Shown: positions 15,406 to 19,343 of the stretch, in pieces
Position numbering within the stretch: the first letter of the stretch is position 1
Layout: the number at the start of each line of letters is the position of its first letter
Assembly (NCBI GenBank): GCA_043720875.1
Contig: JAYSRU010000033.1
Coordinates: 1-19,343, forward strand
Origin: JAYSRU01 sp043720875
Lineage (GTDB): Bacteria > Bacteroidota > Bacteroidia > Flavobacteriales_D > Crocinitomicaceae
Length of the DNA: 19,343 nucleotides
Direction: 5' to 3'
Position numbers and translations under genes: made by a program
The notes under the pieces: generated by a model
Told to the model about the DNA's origin: nothing
Databases searched by the model: none
Seen by the model: only the letters and a program-made list of their open reading frames with translations

Positions 15406-17166
15406 ATGCAAAAAATAATAACACCATTATTTCAATTCAAGAGAGTAGTAAGCATAGCTATGCTTTGTTTTGTTGTTGTGTTGTTGAATCCATTTTTTAG
15501 CCAAAAAACGATTGAACGTAAAGACACCTCTAAACTTGACATAACGTGGTTAAAATTAGTTGAAGGTAAAATGATAACTTCTCAGTTCAAAAAAACTGAA
15601 GTAATTGTAAAGGTGCCTGCAAGGATAGAAAGCCAAATAAAACGATTTTTTAGTTATTCAAAAGACAGCATCCTTAATGGTATCAATCCTTTGTCTAAGC
15701 AAGATATTGAGGTGAAACTTACCATTACAAGCGACGGACAGTTTGTGCAACAAGTTGATGGGTTTTATTTTCAGAATAGCGCAATGCTGAATGAACAAAG
15801 ATTTAATGAATTTCGATTTCGATTTTCAATTCCTTATACCGTCGGAAGTTGGAAAGCAAAAATTGAATTAATCATGCCGAACAAACCTGTTTTGAAAGAT
15901 AGTTTGTTATTTAAAGTTGCAAGATCTTCAGAAAATGGGTTTGTTGAAAAAGGAAGATATCCAAATAGTTACCGTTTTTCACGCTCTGAAGAAACTTGTA
16001 TTCCAATATTTCTCGATATTAAAACGATGTCTCCAAGATGTGCGCAACTAGCCATGTTTTCGTCAATAGTTGAAAAAACCGATACGCTGTTTAATGATCT
16101 GGAAATCACAAAGCTAGCTGAATTTTTAAGCGAATTAAATACTGCTGACTCGGTCTTCGAAAACTTAACAAAAAGCACCGATTATGTCAGTTTAGAATTA
16201 ATAAATCATCAATTAATTACGGCAACCTTAAAGCAATTAAGCGTTAATTTGACACTCGAAAATCTCCCACAATTTAAAGCTAATTTCAGGAATTATTTAC
16301 GATATATTGCCAGTCGTTATGGGTATTCTTCAAAGCTTTTTGATTTTGTTATTTACGACGACATAGAAAAAATAATACTGTTAGATATTCTGGGTGAAAA
16401 TATCAACCAAAATCAAGAATTAGAATGGTTAGTAAATCTTACAAAATATTTAAAAGAAGAGTGTAATGTTAGGCAAATGATCGCGGTTAAAGATCAATCG
16501 TATAACGAAAATGATTGTACGAAAGAATTAATCGCATACCCAATGGTAGACTTGATAAGATTGCCGTATACATCAAATTCTATGTTAAAGAGAATCGAAA
16601 AAAAGAATATTCTATATGAATACAATCCGCTCAATTCAGGTGTAAAAGTAGAAAATTTGGATTCCTTATGTTGGATGAATTTCTATGCAAATCTTGGAGA
16701 TTTTACATTGGTAAAGAATGGAATTTTTGATACATTGTTAGGTAGTTTGGAAATAGCGCTAAAACAATTGAAACTTCAAAAATATGATTTCACTAATAAA
16801 GCGTTTTACCACGAAATTCATAAATTGGAAATGCCTTTAAAATCGAATAAGAGTCTCGCTGGCTTCTCTCAATTAGATGAAAGTCAGTCATTTGGTTTTG
16901 GATATGTTAAGCAGGTTCAGCAGGCGAAAACTAAACGCAAATTGCATTTTGCATTTAAATATGACAATCCGTCAATACACATTAAACTTAAAAAGTTTAA
17001 AAAAGATAAGGTATATGAGGTTTCTTTGTTTAATACAAAGGATAATTTTCTCGTGTCGAAGTCAATTATTCGTGCCAACTTAGAAGGAGATTTGTTGGTT
17101 GAATTTACGCCTCTGATTGGTGTAAATAGGTTAAGTTTATACTTCGTGGTTTCAGAGGTAAAATAA
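15406..17166 (+). CDS. Exported glycoside-hydrolase-like protein with degenerate active-site motif
   Basis: A 586-residue exported protein of no assigned function. I start it at the ATG at 15406, which gives a signal-type N-terminus (KRVVSIAMLCFVVVLLNPFF); an in-frame ATG at 15325 would overlap yidD by 65 nt. The layout resembles DUF5060/GH5-like proteins of Bacteroidota. There is an N-terminal beta domain with RFRFSIPYTVGSWKAKIEL, then GFVEKGRYPNSYRF and CIPIFLDIK where those proteins read G-F-V and P-F-F-P-I-G. Next come a central helical/beta region and a C-terminal beta-sandwich-like end (KVYEVSLFNTKDNFLV). The motif RYGYSSKLFDFVIYDDIE (304-321) matches the family pattern R-[YW]-G-Y-S-x-x-[IL]-F-x-W-E-L-F-N-E-V-[DE] in spacing, but the catalytic Asn-Glu is Asp318-Asp319. 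I see no second catalytic Glu, so it may be a pseudoenzyme or binding protein. The assignment is remote and by eye. Confidence 0.7.
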   Translation: MQKIITPLFQFKRVVSIAMLCFVVVLLNPFFSQKTIERKDTSKLDITWLKLVEGKMITSQFKKTEVIVKVPARIESQIKRFFSYSKDSILNGINPLSKQDIEVKLTITSDGQFVQQVDGFYFQNSAMLNEQRFNEFRFRFSIPYTVGSWKAKIELIMPNKPVLKDSLLFKVARSSENGFVEKGRYPNSYRFSRSEETCIPIFLDIKTMSPRCAQLAMFSSIVEKTDTLFNDLEITKLAEFLSELNTADSVFENLTKSTDYVSLELINHQLITATLKQLSVNLTLENLPQFKANFRNYLRYIASRYGYSSKLFDFVIYDDIEKIILLDILGENINQNQELEWLVNLTKYLKEECNVRQMIAVKDQSYNENDCTKELIAYPMVDLIRLPYTSNSMLKRIEKKNILYEYNPLNSGVKVENLDSLCWMNFYANLGDFTLVKNGIFDTLLGSLEIALKQLKLQKYDFTNKAFYHEIHKLEMPLKSNKSLAGFSQLDESQSFGFGYVKQVQQAKTKRKLHFAFKYDNPSIHIKLKKFKKDKVYEVSLFNTKDNFLVSKSIIRANLEGDLLVEFTPLIGVNRLSLYFVVSEVK

Positions 17167-17237
17167 GTAAACTTTCAATCAATTTTGTTGAATTATTTTC
17201 CTTAAAAAAGTAACCAAATTTGATAATAAATCGTTAG

Positions 17238-17268
17238 TTGTTTATATAGTCTACTTTTTGCATCTTTG
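17238..17268 (+). promoter_or_regulatory. Candidate promoter of the repeat protein gene
   Basis: TTG at 17238-17240, a 20-base spacer and CATCTTTG at 17261-17268, seven of eight matches to TAnnTTTG. A start site near 17274 would give a leader of about 80 nt before the ATG at 17355. Confidence 0.5.
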
Positions 17269-17354
17269 TAGATTGAAACGAATAACAAATTGTGGGTGTT
17301 TTGAACCTTCCAAGGTTACAAATGTACACACGAAGAACTAGCATAGATTACGTC

Positions 17355-19343
17355 ATGAAAAAATATAAATTACTCATTCTTTCGATTCTTTTTATTGGAA
17401 ATATATTTGCTCAAAAAACACCGATGTGTTCTATTGACGTCAAGGTGAGTGACAGGTTAACTGAAAAGAAAGAAGCTGGCGCTGTTGTTGCAGTTTTTGA
17501 TGGAACTGTTCAAATAGCCACCCAAATTGCCAACAATAAAGGGGGAGTTGTTCTTGAAGTTCCAACCGGAAAAAATTACAAAGTAGTGATTTCTAAAGCG
17601 GGTAAGGTTACTCGTTTTTTTTATGTGGATTTAAAAAATGTAAATGCTGAAACATTGCCCCCAGGTGATAAAGTTGGTTTTGCAACCAACGTTAGTTTAT
17701 TTGAGGATAATCCAAATATTGATTTTGCTTACGTAAGAGACAATCCTTTTACTATTTTCACTTATGATGGGTCTAATCCTAACTTGGTGGCGGATGACAA
17801 AATCGGTTCAAAAATGTCAACTAAAATTGACAAATTATTGAAGGATGCGGAAAAGAACAAAGGTGACAAAGAGGCAGAATACAATGCTTTTATAAAAGAA
17901 GCCCAAACGGCGGAATCGGCTAAAGATTTAGCAAAAGCATTGGATCGTTATGAAATGGCTGTTCTAAAAAAGCCAGGAGATAAATTGGCTACTGAGAAAA
18001 TTGCAGAATTGGATGCATTGTTGAAAGCACAGAAAGCCAATAATATCATGGAGGGCGCTGCAATGGATGATTACAACGCGTTAGTAAAGGCCGGCGATGT
18101 TTTGGTTAACACCAAAAAATATGAGGAAGCGCTTGCTAAATACGAAGAAGCCAAACTACTTCGCCCTAAAGAGCAGGGAATAAAAGATAAAATAGACGAT
18201 ACACAAACAAAATGGTTAGCTGCCAAAGCTGCAACTGAAAAAGATAAAAAGTATACAGATGCTATTACAGCAGGTGATGCTTTGTTTAAGCAAAAAAGCT
18301 GGAAAGCAGCCAAAGATCAATACATCATTGCTGGTAAAGCAAAACCGGATGAGCAGCTACCTAAAACTCAAATAGCAGCGATCGATGCTGCATTGAATAA
18401 AGATGCGGATGCAGCAGCTAACAAAATAAAAATAGATGCCGCTTTGAAGATCGCGAATGATCTGTTTGCACAAGGAAGTTGGGCAGAAGCAAAAGCGAAG
18501 TATAATGAAGTATTGGTGTTAGACCCATTATCTGCAGTTTCAAAGGCGAAAATTATTGAATGCGATAGCAAGTTAAAAGGTGCGTTAGATGCGGAAGCAA
18601 AAAAGGTGCAAATTGCTAAATTATTGGCTGATGGAGAAATTGCGCTTGGAAAAAATGAATTTACTCCTGCTAAGTTAAAATTTGACGAGGTTTTAAAGTT
18701 AGAACCTACAAATGCCACTGCATTGGCTCAAAATGAAATAATTAAGTCTAAGTTGGCAAATGAAACTAAATTTCAGGGTTTAGTTAAAGAAGGTGATGCC
18801 TTGGCGAAAACTGCCAAGCCTGTAGAAGCTTTAGCGAAATATGAAGCCGCAAAAAGTATTAGAACGGATAAAGCATTAGAAGATAAAATTACAGCATTAA
18901 AATTAAGTCTAGATGCATCGGCAGCGAAGAAAGAAAATGCCGCCAAATTTGATGCAGCTATAAAAGCTGGGGATGCCTTACAAGCTTCTGGGAATTTAGA
19001 AGATGCGAAATTGAAATTTTCTGAAGCTATTACTTATGACGCTGTTTCTAAAATACCTACAGACAAGATCAAGGCAATAGACAAGATAATTACGGATAAA
19101 GCTAATAACCTTGCAAACATTGAAAAGGCAAAAGCCGAAGTTGAGGCAGCTAACGTATTAAGAGATCAAAAGAAATTTGGAGAAGCTAAACTTAAATATC
19201 AATCTGCACAAAAACTTGATCCATCAAATACAAATATCGCAGCTGAAATTGCGAAGATTGATCAACAGATAGCACTTGATGCAGCGGAAGTTACAAAGAA
19301 AAAAACGATTGAAACTGCACTTAAATCTGGTGACGATTTACTA
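17355..19343 (+). CDS. Exported protein with tandem 60-residue TPR-like repeats (3' end beyond window)
   Basis: I translated 663 codons from the ATG at 17355 with no stop before the window edge. An in-frame ATG at 17322 is less likely, because 17355 puts MKKYKLLILSILFIG directly at the N-terminus as a signal peptide (cleavage IFA|Q). Residues about 23-150 form a beta domain like the carboxypeptidase-regulatory-type modules of Bacteroidota (VKVSDRL, VPTGKNYKVVISKAGK, VNLFE-type strand). From about residue 165 the protein becomes an Ala/Lys/Asp/Glu-rich alpha-helical array. Each unit reads roughly A-G-D-x-L-x(5)-[YFW]-x-E-A-x-x-K-[YF]-x-x-A-x-x-[LI]-x-P followed by a connecting helix, which is TPR-like. 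The aligned aromatics fall at residues 199, 263, 323, 383, 443, 496, 555 and 615. It may be a periplasmic or surface scaffold; function and partner are unknown. Confidence 0.88.
   Translation, partial: MKKYKLLILSILFIGNIFAQKTPMCSIDVKVSDRLTEKKEAGAVVAVFDGTVQIATQIANNKGGVVLEVPTGKNYKVVISKAGKVTRFFYVDLKNVNAETLPPGDKVGFATNVSLFEDNPNIDFAYVRDNPFTIFTYDGSNPNLVADDKIGSKMSTKIDKLLKDAEKNKGDKEAEYNAFIKEAQTAESAKDLAKALDRYEMAVLKKPGDKLATEKIAELDALLKAQKANNIMEGAAMDDYNALVKAGDVLVNTKKYEEALAKYEEAKLLRPKEQGIKDKIDDTQTKWLAAKAATEKDKKYTDAITAGDALFKQKSWKAAKDQYIIAGKAKPDEQLPKTQIAAIDAALNKDADAAANKIKIDAALKIANDLFAQGSWAEAKAKYNEVLVLDPLSAVSKAKIIECDSKLKGALDAEAKKVQIAKLLADGEIALGKNEFTPAKLKFDEVLKLEPTNATALAQNEIIKSKLANETKFQGLVKEGDALAKTAKPVEALAKYEAAKSIRTDKALEDKITALKLSLDASAAKKENAAKFDAAIKAGDALQASGNLEDAKLKFSEAITYDAVSKIPTDKIKAIDKIITDKANNLANIEKAKAEVEAANVLRDQKKFGEAKLKYQSAQKLDPSNTNIAAEIAKIDQQIALDAAEVTKKKTIETALKSGDDLL
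17900..19343 (+). repeat. Diverged in-gene tandem repeat, about 180 bp period
   Basis: The conserved aromatic codons lie at 17949, 18141, 18321, 18501, 18681, 18840, 19017 and 19197, spaced 192, 180, 180, 180, 159, 177 and 180 bp. The next unit (ALKSGDDLL) is starting at the window end. The units agree in protein pattern, not in DNA sequence, so this is an old internal duplication kept by selection on the fold. Confidence 0.85.

Noticed and set aside
17174..17200. TTCAA...TTGAA hairpin followed by T-rich sequence after the glycosidase-like gene
   Set aside because: A five-base stem with a nine-base loop and an interrupted T run is not enough for a terminator call.
18368..18718. 116-residue minus-strand open frame (and another at 18071-18313)
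   Set aside because: Both lie antisense to the Ala/Lys-rich repeat protein; its biased codons leave the opposite strand free of stops, and the translations are low-complexity Ala/Ser/Phe.
17900..19343. Periodic 180-bp structure considered as a CRISPR array or DNA satellite
   Set aside because: The period is in the protein pattern, the DNA copies are poorly conserved, the frame stays open throughout and there are no short identical repeats with unique spacers.

Overview
The window is AT-rich chromosomal DNA from a member of the Bacteroidota, most likely Flavobacteriales. A Crocinitomicaceae- or Fluviicola-like bacterium would fit, but that placement is inference. The evidence is two secreted proteins with type IX secretion (T9SS) C-terminal sorting domains, LytS-type histidine kinase architecture with a beta-propeller sensor, several promoters of the Bacteroidota form TTG-N17..20-TAnnTTTG, weak or absent Shine-Dalgarno sequences, and a tRNA-His with no encoded CCA.

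Layout. Minus strand, 1-5468: a propeller-sensor histidine kinase, cut by the left edge only a few residues before its end, preceded upstream by a large secreted ASP-box/BNR propeller protein with a T9SS tail. Plus strand, 5665-8809: a compact operon of an ABC ATPase, its ABC-2 permease (8-nt overlap) and a short Ppx/GppA-family phosphatase (3-nt gap). Then comes a second T9SS cargo protein (8880-10691) with its own candidate promoter and a hairpin terminator. Minus strand, 10836-10988: a complete tRNA-His unit with promoter, gene and terminator. Plus strand, 11092-13938: an operon of an unrecognised lipoprotein, a polyprenyl-phosphate sugar-phosphate transferase with a TTG start, and methionine-R-sulfoxide reductase MsrB. 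A convergent lytic transglycosylase lipoprotein (13962-14924, minus) is separated from it by an AT-only palindrome. Plus strand, 15144-17166: yidD followed after 16 nt by a diverged glycoside-hydrolase-like exported protein whose catalytic motif is altered. Plus strand, 17355 to the right edge: an exported protein with at least eight 60-residue TPR-like repeats, cut by the window end.

Most of the products act at the envelope: two T9SS cargo proteins, an efflux-type ABC exporter, two lipoproteins, a phosphoglycosyl transferase that would start a surface glycan, a peptidoglycan lytic enzyme, the insertion-efficiency factor YidD and two further exported proteins. There is no mobile element, CRISPR array, phage or recognisable defence module. 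Nothing here is clearly a new system. The most unusual items are the degenerate glycosidase-like protein beside yidD, the 60-residue-repeat protein, and two genes whose promoter -7 box lies only four bases before the start codon.
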